The position numbers and the translations under genes are program-made. Positions 18,900-28,308 of a stretch of 64,000 nt of DNA are shown piece by piece. The number at the start of each line of letters is the position of its first letter. Within the stretch, counting starts at the first letter, position 1. The notes below the pieces were generated by a model. The model was given only the letters and a program-made list of their open reading frames with translations, ran no database searches and was not told where the DNA came from. The DNA is from JAPPHA01 sp963662815 (GTDB lineage: Bacteria; Pseudomonadota; Alphaproteobacteria; Rhodobacterales; Rhodobacteraceae): positions 26,482-90,481 of the forward strand of contig CAXXWA010000036.1 in NCBI GenBank assembly GCA_963662815.2, given 5' to 3'.

Positions 18900-21158
18900 C
18901 TAACCCACGTCGCAGGCCGCCAGCACCGCCATGTTCAGTATGTCGTTCACCGTCGATGTCACCGAACAGAGCTTTATGGGCTTGTCGATTCCGGAAAGGA
19001 TCGGCCCGATGACCGTTGCGCCCGCGAGTTCCTGGAGCAGCTTGGTCGAAATGGACGCGGAGTGACGCGCCGGCACGACCAGGACATTTGCCGGACCGGA
19101 CAACCGGCAGAACGGGTACTGCTTCATCACTTCCGCATTGAGCGCCACGTCCACTGTCATGTCGCCGTCGAATTCGAAGCTCACGCCCCTTTTCTCCAGG
19201 ACGCGCGGAGCCAGGAGCATTTTTTCGGCGCGCTCCGAAACCGGATACCCGAAGTTCGAGAAACTCACGAAGGCGACCCGCGGCTCGATCCCGATGCTGC
19301 GCGCAACGCCTGCCGCACGTTCTGCGATATCGGCAAGGTCATCCGGCTCGGGCCACTCGTGAACGAGCGTGTCCGCGACAAGGATGATGCGTCCGCGCAG
19401 GAGCAGGACGGAAATGCCGACGGCGCCGTCGCCTGGGCCTGCATCGAAGACATGGTTGATGAACTGGAGAATGTTCGCAGACTTCCTTGTGGCACCGGTC
19501 ACCATGGCATCCGCATGCCCGTGCGCGAGCATGAGCGCCGAAAAGACGTGCCGGTCGCGGGAGGCGAGCCGGTGGCAATCCGCCTGGTCCAGCCCCTTTC
19601 TCTGAACGCGCGAATAAAGGAACTTCCTGTAGTCTTCGAGGTGCTCCGTCTTCGCGGCATTGATGATCTCGATGTCCGCGAGCGCATCCGAAAGGTCCTG
19701 CTGTTCCAGCCGGCGGATCACGTCGTCTTCCCGCCCAACGACGATCGCGTGCCCCAGACCCTGGCGGACGTATGCCACGGCGGCGCGGACGACACGGTCA
19801 TCGTTGCCTTCCGAGAAGACCATCCGCGCCTGCTTGTTGCGCGCGCGCGCATAGAGAGCCTGCAGAATGGATGCCGTTGGGTCGAGCCTCGACTTGAGAT
19901 CGAGTTCATAAGCCTTCATGTCGGCGATCGGGCGGCGGGCGACTCCTGTGTCCATTCCCGCCCTTGCAACCGCGGGCGGCACCACGTGGATGAGCCTCGG
20001 GTCAAAGGGAGTCGGAATTATGTAGTCCCGACCGAACCGGAGTTTCTTGCCGTATGCCAGCGCGACTTCGTCCGGCACATCCTGACGGGCAAGCTCGGCG
20101 AGCGCTTCCGCGCAGGCGATCTTCATTTCGTCGTTGATCGCCCGGGCCTGAATGTCGAGGGCGCCGCGGAACAGATATGGAAACCCGAGCACGTTGTTGA
20201 CCTGGTTGGGATAGTCTGACCGCCCGGTCGCGATGATCGCATCCTCCCTGACCGAGTGCGCCTCTTCCGGCGTGATCTCCGGGTCGGGATTGGCCATGGC
20301 GAATATCACCGGGTTCTCGGCCATGGACAGTAGCATGGATTCCGTGACGGCCCCCTTTACCGAGACTCCGAGGAAAACGTCGGAACCGATCATGGCGTCC
20401 TCGAGGGTGCGGGCGTCCGTCTTTGCCGCGTGGGCGGATTTCCACTGGTTCATCCCCTCGGTCCGGCCCTTGTAGATCACGCCCCTGGAGTCGCAGACGA
20501 TGCAGTTGTCCGGCCTTGCCCCCATCGCCTTCACGAGTTCCAGGCAGGCGATGCCGGCGGCGCCGGCTCCATTGACGACAATCCTGCACTCCTCGATCTT
20601 CTTGGAGGACAATTTCAGCGCGTTGATCAACCCTGCGGCGCAGATCACCGCGGTTCCGTGCTGGTCGTCATGGAAGACGGGAATGTTCATCTCGCTCTTG
20701 AGCCTCTGCTCGATGATGAAGCACTCGGGAGCCTTTATGTCCTCGAGATTTATGCCGCCGAATCCGGTCCCCAGAAGCCTGACCGCGCTGATGAACTCTT
20801 CAGGATCCTCAGTGTCCAGTTCGAGGTCGATCGAGTTGATGTCCGCGAAACGCTTGAAGAGCGCGGCCTTGCCCTCCATGACCGGCTTCGCCGCAAGTGC
20901 TCCGAGATTCCCGAGGCCGAGAATTGCCGTACCATTTGTCACGACGGCAACTATGTTGCCCTTCGTCGTGTAGTCGTAGGCGAGTTCCGGCTCTTCGGCG
21001 ATGACCTGCACGGGGACCGCCACGCCTGGCGAGTATGCCAAGGACAGGTCACGCTGTGTCGTCATCGCACTTGAGGCGACCACCTCCAGTTTCCCGGGAT
21101 TCGGCTCAGCGTGATACTGAAGCGATTCCTCGGGAGTCAGTTTGGCGTTCTCACTCAT
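18900..21158 (-). CDS. maeB: NADP-type malic enzyme with C-terminal phosphotransacetylase-like domain
   Basis: A 752-residue MaeB: it converts malate to pyruvate and CO2 with reduction of NAD(P). The malic enzyme domain occupies about residues 1-430 (SPGVAVPV near 43-50, a Rossmann GAGAAGIACLE segment); the rest is a phosphate-acetyltransferase-like domain (VFSEGNDDRVVRAA) that in this family regulates rather than acetylates. The start at 21158 gives MSENAKLTPEES with GGAAGAAAG upstream; an upstream extension to 21245 is not conserved. A 14-bp perfect palindrome lies about 110 bases upstream. Confidence 0.95.
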   Translation of the reverse strand: MSENAKLTPEESLQYHAEPNPGKLEVVASSAMTTQRDLSLAYSPGVAVPVQVIAEEPELAYDYTTKGNIVAVVTNGTAILGLGNLGALAAKPVMEGKAALFKRFADINSIDLELDTEDPEEFISAVRLLGTGFGGINLEDIKAPECFIIEQRLKSEMNIPVFHDDQHGTAVICAAGLINALKLSSKKIEECRIVVNGAGAAGIACLELVKAMGARPDNCIVCDSRGVIYKGRTEGMNQWKSAHAAKTDARTLEDAMIGSDVFLGVSVKGAVTESMLLSMAENPVIFAMANPDPEITPEEAHSVREDAIIATGRSDYPNQVNNVLGFPYLFRGALDIQARAINDEMKIACAEALAELARQDVPDEVALAYGKKLRFGRDYIIPTPFDPRLIHVVPPAVARAGMDTGVARRPIADMKAYELDLKSRLDPTASILQALYARARNKQARMVFSEGNDDRVVRAAVAYVRQGLGHAIVVGREDDVIRRLEQQDLSDALADIEIINAAKTEHLEDYRKFLYSRVQRKGLDQADCHRLASRDRHVFSALMLAHGHADAMVTGATRKSANILQFINHVFDAGPGDGAVGISVLLLRGRIILVADTLVHEWPEPDDLADIAERAAGVARSIGIEPRVAFVSFSNFGYPVSERAEKMLLAPRVLEKRGVSFEFDGDMTVDVALNAEVMKQYPFCRLSGPANVLVVPARHSASISTKLLQELAGATVIGPILSGIDKPIKLCSVTSTVNDILNMAVLAACDVG

Positions 21159-21267
21159 CGCTTTCTTCCGCTCCCGTCCAGGAGGTATCGCCGACGCGGC
21201 AAGGCCTCTTCCGGGCCCGCCGCCGGCACAGCCCGTCCAGCCCACTTTCGGTGGCGCTCCGTATTTT

Positions 21268-21281
21268 GTTCAACGTTGAAC
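21268..21281. promoter_or_regulatory. Palindromic operator candidate upstream of maeB
   Basis: GTTCAACGTTGAAC is a perfect 14-bp palindrome centred on AACGTT, in an AT-rich patch 110 bases upstream of the maeB start. A central CG in a palindrome is typical of LacI-family operators, and central-carbon regulators of that family (CceR/PckR type) exist in alphaproteobacteria. Which protein binds is unknown. Confidence 0.45.
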
Positions 21282-21650
21282 GATATGTTAGATCAACTGC
21301 TTCAAGAAAACAACATTGGGATCAGGTTTCGAAAGCACTCGCGACGCAAAGCCGCGCGGCATACTGTTTCAAGCGCTGGAGCTGGATGTACCCGTCACCC
21401 TCGCGGAACGGGTAGACATGTTAGACCTGGCCCAGCACTGAATTCGCGCCTTCTGCACCCTGTCTGGATCGAAACCCGTAAGTCCCCCGTCGACGCAATG
21501 CTACGGAGAACGGGCCGCAGCACGACATGGAATACGCGGGACGATGTGGTGGGAACGGCGAATGGCAAATTGACGGCGATTGCAGTGTCTGGAAGCGGCG
21601 TTGCGTGACGATGTCGCCGGCAATTGTGGGTTAAGTCGTAGGAGAAAAAC
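21282..21650. other. Intergenic stretch with a possible coding relic
   Basis: About 370 bases between the maeB promoter region and the antitoxin-like gene. One short plus-strand frame ending at a TGA at 21439-21441 reads like a genuine protein tail (AKPRGILFQALELD, then AERVDMLDLAQH), but it has no start codon with a ribosome binding site and I cannot assign a family. Nothing else is recognisable. Confidence 0.4.
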
Positions 21651-21976
21651 ATGAAGAGCACAATTTGGCTGTCCTACGATCTGGGGGTGAGCAGCGACTG
21701 CGAAGGTTTGTATTCTTGGTTGGAGAACACGGAGCGAAGGAATGTGGTTCGAGTGTCGCGTTCCTGAAAGACTACGAATTCGAGGACAATCTGCTGGATT
21801 GCTTGAAGGCAGACATTGGCGATGCTGTTGCACTGAATCGCCGATCACGCATCTATGTGATTTTTCGGGATAGGGACAACGGACGCTCACGAGGAAAATA
21901 CCTGATTGGAAGGCGAGGGGCTCCACCGCGGACTGGTTTCGGCGATGAACCGGAACACGAGCTTGACGAAGACTGA
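21651..21976 (+). pseudogene. Frameshifted small protein upstream of PIN gene, possible antitoxin
   Basis: The first part starts at ATG 21651 with GGAGA upstream and reads MKSTIWLSYDLGV, then LYSWLE. The second part lies in another frame: HGAKECGSSVAFLKDYEFE, then RSRIYVIFRDRDNGR and GKYLIGRRGAPP. Joined near 21723-21728 they give one protein of about 108 residues resembling conserved hypothetical proteins that I recall sitting directly before PIN-domain genes. Loss of one base at the joint would explain the break. The stop overlaps the PIN start by one base, a toxin-antitoxin-like arrangement. The antitoxin role is inferred from position only. Confidence 0.6.
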
Positions 21977-22420
21977 TGGTCGACAGAGGGCGGGTTTTGG
22001 TTGATACCGGCTACTTCTTTGCGCTGTTCAATGAGCGGGATCGATTCCACGAATCTGCCCACGAGATGGAAGAGTTGCTTGATTCGGCACCGATTATCCT
22101 GCCGTGGCCCATCCTGTATGAAGCCTTGAACACCCGTCCTGTGCGCCGGCCTGGGAATCTGGCGAGGTTTCGCGCGATCGTCGGATCGGCAGAGACGATT
22201 TTGCTCGATGACACGCCACGCCACGCCATACCGGGAAAAGTCGCTCTCGGCGTTGCTCACGCGACATTTGGCGACAACCTTGCCCAGTCTGGTCGATGCA
22301 GTTCTTTTCAACATCATCAAGGATGTGAATGTGCCGATATCGGCCATGTTGACTTTCAACGAGCGGGACTTTCTGACGATCTGCCATCAAAACAATGTCG
22401 AGTTGCTGAACTCCACCTGA
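21976..22420 (+). pseudogene. PIN-domain protein (VapC-like), frame broken by a 5-bp repeat expansion
   Basis: The frame starting at 21976 reads VLVDTGYFFALFNERDRFHE and runs to LLDDTP at about 22218, then goes out of frame. The +1 frame continues the protein: YREKSLSALL, SLVDAVLFNII, then TFNERDFLTICHQ, ending at 22420. The four acidic PIN positions (VDTGYF, LYEALN, LVDAVL, NERDF) are all present across the two frames. Removing ten bases, that is two of the three ACGCC units at 22213-22228, restores the protein exactly. PIN proteins are ribonucleases, mostly toxins. Confidence 0.75.
22213..22228 (+). repeat. Tandem pentanucleotide (ACGCC)x3 inside the PIN gene
   Basis: Three consecutive ACGCC units followed by A. 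With one unit the PIN frame is intact (DDTPYREK); with three it is shifted by +1; with four it would again be in frame by length. The tract is short for a classical phase-variation switch but has the right arithmetic. Confidence 0.8.
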
Positions 22421-22979
22421 AGCCAGGCGGAGTATCGGAGAGGCCTGATCTTTCGATGTCGCGAAGAGCAGTCGCCAATCGTCGGAAAACGCGACGCGGA
22501 AAGTGCAGAAAAACTGCACTGCTTGGGGAAACCATGCATCCGCCACTTTCAGCCCGTAGCACATCGCTGGCCGGTTTCGCGAAAATGCAACGCAACATCG
22601 CCTCCTGGTGCATGAACCGGATTCGAATTCTGCGCCGCAATCTGGCTGACGATGTCAGGAAAACTCCACGCAAGGCAGAGCGTAAACTGACGGACAGATC
22701 AAGAAACTCGCAAAGCCGATCGCCAGCTCTGGATGTCGCTCGCGACATTCATCATTCCAATCGAGCCGAGCAACCCGCGATGCCAGGACGCGCGGCGCGG
22801 GATTGAACAAAAGGCCGCCGAGTCGGCAATGCGACAGGCTGACCAGATAGTGCAGCTGACCGCCCGCGCGGCGCTGGCGAAACAGCACTTCATTCGGACG
22901 GCTTGGCACTTCCGTTTGACAGGGCTTCCCAATTTGGCAGACATAGCGTCTGCCGAAGTCCGGGACAGGAGAAAGCCAG
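22421..22979. other. 560-bp intergenic region before mutS, no gene recognised
   Basis: Open frames on both strands cover parts of this stretch, but none has a recognisable protein or a good start. Two small perfect hairpins occur: AGTGCAG/CTGCACT around AAAAA at about 22502-22520 and GGCAGAC/GTCTGCC near 22936-22954. Neither has a T-tract. The mutS promoter is presumably in the last 200 bases. Confidence 0.5.
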
Positions 22980-25640
22980 GTGCCGAAGTCCGCGTTGTCG
23001 GTCACGCCAATGATGGCCCAGTACCTGGAGATCAAGGCCGACTACCCTGACGCGCTCCTTTTCTACCGCATGGGCGACTTCTACGAAATGTTCTTCGACG
23101 ATGCGGTCGCTGCGGCCGATGCGCTCGACATCGCCCTGACGAAGCGCGGGAAACATCGCGGCGCGGAAGTGCCCATGTGCGGCGTACCCGTTCAGGCCGC
23201 CGACGGATACCTCCAGACACTCATCCGGCGCGGCTTCCGCGTTGCCGTCTGCGAACAGCTCGAGACTCCGGAGCAGGCCAGGGCGAGAGGTTCGAAATCG
23301 GTCGTGAAACGCGACGTGACCCGCGTGATCAGTCCCGGAACCGTGACCGAGGACAGCCTGCTCGTGGCACGACAGCACAGCTTTCTCTGCGCATTCTCGG
23401 AGATTCGGGGGCATTCCGCAGTCTCCTGGGCCGACATAACGACCGGCGACTTCCGGGTTCAGCAGTGCCTCCGAGTGTCTCTCGGGCCGATGCTCGCGCG
23501 CCTGGCGCCCAGGGAAGTCCTGATTTCGGAAGCGATCGACGATTCCTTGCGCAGCGTGATCGAGGAAGCCGGCGCCAGCGCGACCGTGCTATCGCGGGCG
23601 AGTTTCGACAGCGCGTCCGCGGATTCCAAGTTGCGGGAACTGTTTCGCGTGGCTTCGCTTGAAGGATTCGGCTTTTTCGGGAAATCCGAACTTTCGGCAA
23701 TGGGCGCCATCGTCGACTATCTGGAATTGACCCAGAAAGGGAGTTTCCCCAGACTTCGCCGCCCTGTCCGGGAGAACAGCAGCGATACCATGCAGATCGA
23801 CGCCTCAACCCGGCGCAATCTGGAACTGACCAGGAGTCTCTCGGGCGATCGAACCGGATCGCTCCTTGCCAGCGTGGACCGGACGGTCACGAGCGCCGGC
23901 GCCAGGATGCTCGAACACAGGTTGGCGAGCCCTTCGACGCGCGTCGAGACGATCGAGCGCCGACTCGACTCCGTCGACTTTTTCCATGCCTCCGGGGAGC
24001 TTGCCCGTGCGTGCAGGAAACTTCTCCGGCCGGTACCGGACATGGGTCGCGCCCTCAATCGCCTGTCGCTCCGGCGTGGCGGTCCCCGCGATGTCGCGGC
24101 CATTCGCGATGGCCTGCGTCAGGCGGACATGATCGCCGCCGAGTTTCCGAAAGACGGGTTGCCCGCCGAAGTCGCCGAAGCCGTTGCAAACCTTCGCGGT
24201 CACGGGGAATTGCAGACATGTCTTGACGCGGCGCTGGTTCCTGACCCGCCGTTCCTCGCCAGGGACGGCGGTTTCGTCGCTCCTGGACATGATCCCGACC
24301 TCGACGCGGCCAGAGACCTGCGGGACGGCGGCCGCAGGGTCATATCCGGCCTCCAGGAAAAATACCGCGATCTCAGCGGAATCGCGTCGCTGAAGGTCCG
24401 GCACAACAATGTCCTTGGATACTTCGTCGAGACTCCGTCACGCTACGCAGATGCGATGCTCGGAGCCCCTCTCTCCGAGACCTTCATCCACAGGCAGACG
24501 ACTGCGAATTCTCTGCGCTTCACGACGCGGGAGCTGTCGCAGCTCGAGACCGGCATTCTGGAGGCTGCCGGTCAGGCGCTGGAAATCGAATTGCGGATAT
24601 TCGACGCTTTGTCGGATCAGGTTGTCTCCGGAGCGGAGTCCGTCGCTGAAGCCGCCGATGCCCTCGCGGCCATCGATCTCGCCGCTTCTTTCGCCGACCT
24701 CGCGGCAGAGGAAAACTGGGTCCGCCCGTCCGTCTTTTCCGATAGGCGGTTCCGGATCCGCGCGGGCCGGCATCCCGTGGTGGAAGCAGCACTTCGAAAG
24801 GGCAGTTCCGGGTCGTTCGTCGCGAACGACTGTGATCTCTCCGGCGAAGATGGGCGTGAATGTTCGATTTGGCTCGTGACCGGCCCGAACATGGCGGGAA
24901 AGTCCACTTTCCTTCGCCAGAACGCGCTCATTCTGCTTCTCACGCAGACGGGCAGTTTCGTTCCGGCGGAAAGCGCGGAAATCGGAATTGCGACGCAGTT
25001 GTTTTCACGGGTCGGCGCATCCGATGACCTAGCACGCGGGCGTTCGACCTTCATGGTGGAAATGGTCGAAACCGCCGCGATACTCAATCGCGCTGACGAG
25101 AGCGCATTCGTCATTCTGGACGAGATCGGACGCGGCACCGCAACCTATGACGGTCTGTCGATCGCCTGGGCGACTCTCGAATACCTTCACGAGGTCAAGC
25201 GGTGCCGGACAATGTTCGCGACGCACTACCACGAGTTGACCGCGCTCGAAACGAAGCTCGAAAACCTGTCCAATGCCACCGTTGCGGTTCGGGAATGGAA
25301 GGGAGAGATCGTCTTTCTTCACGAGGTCCGGCAAGGTGCCGCGGACCGGTCGTACGGCGTGCAGGTCGCGCGGCTCGCCGGCCTGCCAGAGGGCGTCATC
25401 GAACGCGCGACCTCGGTCCTGGACGCATTGGAGCGCGGAGAACAGCAAGGCGGCAACCGTGTCGAGGCGGCGTTGACAGGATTGCCGCTGTTCGAAAACG
25501 CGCCCGTTGCGACAGCGCCCGCGCAGAGCGTCGAGCGCTCGCCGGTGATCCGGAAGCTGCGCGACGTCCATCCCGACGAATTCACGCCGCGCGACGCGTT
25601 GGACCTCATCTACGAACTGAAGGCGCTCCTCGACCCTTGA
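22980..25640 (+). CDS. mutS: DNA mismatch repair protein MutS
   Basis: An 886-residue mismatch-recognition ATPase. The mismatch-reading Phe-x-Glu is F34/E36 in GDFYEMF. Walker A is GPNMAGKSTF in the C-terminal third, followed by DEIGRGTATYDG and the helix-turn-helix C-terminus. The start is GTG at 22980, with AGGAGA about eight bases upstream. Complete and of normal length. It stands alone; grpE converges with it 35 bases downstream. Confidence 0.97.
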   Translation: MPKSALSVTPMMAQYLEIKADYPDALLFYRMGDFYEMFFDDAVAAADALDIALTKRGKHRGAEVPMCGVPVQAADGYLQTLIRRGFRVAVCEQLETPEQARARGSKSVVKRDVTRVISPGTVTEDSLLVARQHSFLCAFSEIRGHSAVSWADITTGDFRVQQCLRVSLGPMLARLAPREVLISEAIDDSLRSVIEEAGASATVLSRASFDSASADSKLRELFRVASLEGFGFFGKSELSAMGAIVDYLELTQKGSFPRLRRPVRENSSDTMQIDASTRRNLELTRSLSGDRTGSLLASVDRTVTSAGARMLEHRLASPSTRVETIERRLDSVDFFHASGELARACRKLLRPVPDMGRALNRLSLRRGGPRDVAAIRDGLRQADMIAAEFPKDGLPAEVAEAVANLRGHGELQTCLDAALVPDPPFLARDGGFVAPGHDPDLDAARDLRDGGRRVISGLQEKYRDLSGIASLKVRHNNVLGYFVETPSRYADAMLGAPLSETFIHRQTTANSLRFTTRELSQLETGILEAAGQALEIELRIFDALSDQVVSGAESVAEAADALAAIDLAASFADLAAEENWVRPSVFSDRRFRIRAGRHPVVEAALRKGSSGSFVANDCDLSGEDGRECSIWLVTGPNMAGKSTFLRQNALILLLTQTGSFVPAESAEIGIATQLFSRVGASDDLARGRSTFMVEMVETAAILNRADESAFVILDEIGRGTATYDGLSIAWATLEYLHEVKRCRTMFATHYHELTALETKLENLSNATVAVREWKGEIVFLHEVRQGAADRSYGVQVARLAGLPEGVIERATSVLDALERGEQQGGNRVEAALTGLPLFENAPVATAPAQSVERSPVIRKLRDVHPDEFTPRDALDLIYELKALLDP

Positions 25641-25675
25641 TCCGGCATGATGCCGGAATCCGGGGCGGCGAGGAA

Positions 25676-26377
25676 TCACGTGTTCGGCGACCCCGACGAC
25701 ACCCCGACCTCTGCCGGCCTGAGGAGGCGGTCCGCCATGACGAAGCCCTCCCTGAGGACGGTCGCGATGCAGCCGGCCGGGACATCCGGATTGGGCGCAT
25801 TGAAGACGGCGGAATGTTGCTTCGGATCGAACTTGTCGCCGACCGACGGTTCGACCGGAACAATGCCGTTCCGCGAAAACGCTTCGACAAGGTCGCGCTT
25901 CGTCAACTCGATTCCCTCAATCAGCCCGCCCGCCACCTCGCGTTGCGAATCATCTACCGCCGAAAGAGCCCTGTTCATGTTGTCGAAGACCGAAAGCAGG
26001 TCCATTGCCAGCCTCCTGCCGCCGTAGACCTCCGCATCGCGGCGTACGCGTTCGCCGCGCTTGCGCGTGTTGTCGACTTCCGCAAGGGCGCGCATGAGCC
26101 TGTCGCGCAGGTCGTCGACTTCGGCGCGCGCCGCCGCAAGCTCTCCCGCGACGTCGGCATCGGCGCCGCCCTCGTCGGACACGTCATCATTGGCGCTGTC
26201 CGCGGCGCCGGCGTCCTCCGGAGCATCCGCAGTCTCCTTGCCGTCAAGGTCCGCGGGCGCTGCCGCATTGGCGGAAACCGCCTCCTGCTCCCCGGCATCG
26301 CCGATGCGCTTGTCATCCGAGGATTCTCCGGAAAATTCGGGCTCCGGGCCGGATTCTTCTTTGACGTTCTTGTCCAT
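25676..26377 (-). CDS. grpE: Nucleotide exchange factor GrpE
   Basis: A 233-residue GrpE, the ADP-release factor for DnaK. The first 80 residues are acidic and alanine-rich and probably disordered. A long coiled-coil helix follows (about 80-130, AARAEVDDLRDRLMRALAEV, then DNTRKRGERV), and the C-terminal beta-domain has GEKFDP-like GDKFDPKQHSAVF and VLREGFVMADRLLRPA. It lies 18 bases downstream of hrcA on the same strand, the usual hrcA-grpE pair of alphaproteobacteria. Confidence 0.95.
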   Translation of the reverse strand: MDKNVKEESGPEPEFSGESSDDKRIGDAGEQEAVSANAAAPADLDGKETADAPEDAGAADSANDDVSDEGGADADVAGELAAARAEVDDLRDRLMRALAEVDNTRKRGERVRRDAEVYGGRRLAMDLLSVFDNMNRALSAVDDSQREVAGGLIEGIELTKRDLVEAFSRNGIVPVEPSVGDKFDPKQHSAVFNAPNPDVPAGCIATVLREGFVMADRLLRPAEVGVSSGSPNT

Positions 26378-26395
26378 CTCGTCCTTCGCGCCTGC

Positions 26396-27526
26396 CTAGT
26401 TTTTTGCAGACATCAGCCTCCCTACCAGTTGGGCCGTGTAGTTTACAATGGGAACCACGCGCCCGTAGTTGAGGCGCGTCGGTCCGATCACGCCGACTGC
26501 TCCGACAATCCTGTGATCGGAATTGATATAGGGCGAAACGACCATAGATGAACCCGAGAGCGAAAAAAGTTTGTTTTCGGATCCGATGAATATCCTCACG
26601 CCTGCTCCGTGTTCCGCCAGTTCGAGGAACTCCACGATCTCCCGCTTCCGCTCCAGATCGTCCAGAAGCTCGCGAATTCTCTCCAGTTCCTCCTCGCCGG
26701 CCGCGTCGTCGAGAAGGTTGGATCTGCCGCGCACGATCAAACGCGACTCGGGCGAGGCCTCTTCCGACCACACGGCGACGCCGTTCTCGATCAGTTCACG
26801 CGCAAGGCTGTCGACTTCCTGCCATCGCGAGTTGATCTCGCTTTCCACGACCGCCTTCAGCTCGCTCACCGTGTGATTCTTGGTAATCGCATTCAGAAAG
26901 TTCGCCGCCTCGCGCATTGATGACGGCGTCTGTCCTCTGGGCAACTCGAAAATCCGGTTCTCCACCTTGCCATCTACGGTGACCAGCACCACGAGTCCCC
27001 TTTCGGGCGACAGCGCCACGAGTTCGATGTGCTTTATCGGCGCATCGGATTTCGGCACCAGCACGATGCCCGCGTTTCGTGTCAGGTTCGAAAGCAGCGA
27101 CCCGGCGCGTTCAAGCATCGATTCAATGCCGCCGGACCTGTTCTCCAGCGAATCCTCGATCCACGTCTGTTCATGCTTCTCGATATCGCCGACTTCCAGC
27201 AGCCCGTCCACGAATATGCGAAGGCCGACCTGGGTGGGGACCCGTCCCGCGGAAATGTGCGGACTCGCAAGCAGTCCGAGAAACTCCAGATCCTGCATGA
27301 CATTGCGGACGGTGGCGGCGGATACCCTTTCCGACATGCTGCGCGTCAAGGTCCGCGACCCGACGGGGTCGCCGTGTTCGAGATATGATTCCACAAGGAG
27401 CCGGAAGACCTCGCGGCTTCTGGCGTCCAGATCATCGAGAGGATTTGTTTGGGGCAGAACCAAGCCGCAATCCCGGTCATTCTCCGGCAGCGCATTCAGC
27501 CTAATGACCGGGCAACATCCGGTCAA
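26396..27526 (-). CDS. hrcA: Heat-inducible transcription repressor HrcA
   Basis: A repressor of about 350-376 residues that binds CIRCE elements before groES-type operons and is kept active by GroEL. The N-terminal winged helix includes SREVFRLLVESYLEHGDPVGS and VSAATVRNVMQDLE; the GAF-like inducer domain and C-terminus follow (AVGVIGPTRLNYGRVVP). The start is uncertain: no ATG lies in frame near the conserved N-terminus. TTG at 27526 is the longest choice, and another TTG near 27463 would shorten it. rph starts on the opposite strand 65 bases away. Confidence 0.93.
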   Translation of the reverse strand: MTGCCPVIRLNALPENDRDCGLVLPQTNPLDDLDARSREVFRLLVESYLEHGDPVGSRTLTRSMSERVSAATVRNVMQDLEFLGLLASPHISAGRVPTQVGLRIFVDGLLEVGDIEKHEQTWIEDSLENRSGGIESMLERAGSLLSNLTRNAGIVLVPKSDAPIKHIELVALSPERGLVVLVTVDGKVENRIFELPRGQTPSSMREAANFLNAITKNHTVSELKAVVESEINSRWQEVDSLARELIENGVAVWSEEASPESRLIVRGRSNLLDDAAGEEELERIRELLDDLERKREIVEFLELAEHGAGVRIFIGSENKLFSLSGSSMVVSPYINSDHRIVGAVGVIGPTRLNYGRVVPIVNYTAQLVGRLMSAKN

Positions 27527-27591
27527 TCGGCTTGCAAGGGTCCGTACAGGATTGTATCTGCGGTCTTCGGCGACAGAACGGGATTGAAGCC

Positions 27592-28308
27592 TTGCGACAA
27601 TTCGGACGGAAATCCGACGAACTCAGGCTGACGGACATCGAGACTGGCGTGAACAGGCATGCCGAGGGATCCTGCCTGATCAGGTCCGGCGACACGCATG
27701 TCCTGTGTACGGCGACCCTTGAAACGCGCGTGCCGCACTTCCTCAGGAATTCGGGACTCGGTTGGGTAACCGCAGAGTACGGCATGTTGCCTCGCGCGAC
27801 GACGGATCGAAACCGACGCGAGGCTTCGGTAGGAAAGCAGTCCGGCCGAACCCTTGAAATTCAACGCCTTGTCGGCCGGTCTCTCCGGGCATGCGTGGAC
27901 CGCGTCCGCCTTGGGGAACGGCAGATCACCATCGATTGCGATGTCTTGCAGGCCGACGGCGGCACGCGATGCGCATCCGTCACGGGTGGATGGGTTGCTC
28001 TCAGGCTGGCCGTCGACCGCCTCTTGTCCCGGGGTGTGGTCAAGAGCGACCCCATCCTCGACCTTGTTGCCGCGGTAAGTTGCGGAATCGTCGGCGGACG
28101 GGCGATTCTCGACCTGGACTACGGGGAAGACAGGCAAGCCGGAACAGATGCCAATTTCGTGATGACCGGCTCGGGCAAATTGATCGAGATCCAGTGTTCC
28201 GCAGAGGGCGCGCCCTTCGACCGGTCCGAGTTCGACGCGATGTTCGGGCTTGCGGCGCGCGGCATCTCGACAATCGTGTCGCTCCAGAAGGACGCTGTAG
28301 CCGAATAA
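27592..28308 (+). CDS. rph: Ribonuclease PH
   Basis: A 238-residue phosphorolytic 3'-5' exoribonuclease that trims tRNA 3' ends. The start is placed at TTG 27592, which gives MRQFGRKSDELRL, the normal N-terminus and family length; the frame is open 60 bases further up. Landmarks: TGVNRHAEGSCLIR, GDTHVLCTATLE, GWVTAEYGMLPRAT and ITIDCDVLQADGGTR. rdgB starts one base inside its stop codon (TAATG). The rph-rdgB-hemW run opposite hrcA is a conserved alphaproteobacterial arrangement. Confidence 0.95.
   Translation: MRQFGRKSDELRLTDIETGVNRHAEGSCLIRSGDTHVLCTATLETRVPHFLRNSGLGWVTAEYGMLPRATTDRNRREASVGKQSGRTLEIQRLVGRSLRACVDRVRLGERQITIDCDVLQADGGTRCASVTGGWVALRLAVDRLLSRGVVKSDPILDLVAAVSCGIVGGRAILDLDYGEDRQAGTDANFVMTGSGKLIEIQCSAEGAPFDRSEFDAMFGLAARGISTIVSLQKDAVAE

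Noticed and set aside
22502..22520. AGTGCAG-AAAAA-CTGCACT hairpin as a terminator
   Set aside because: No T-tract follows, and it lies over 80 bases after the PIN relic; it may be chance.
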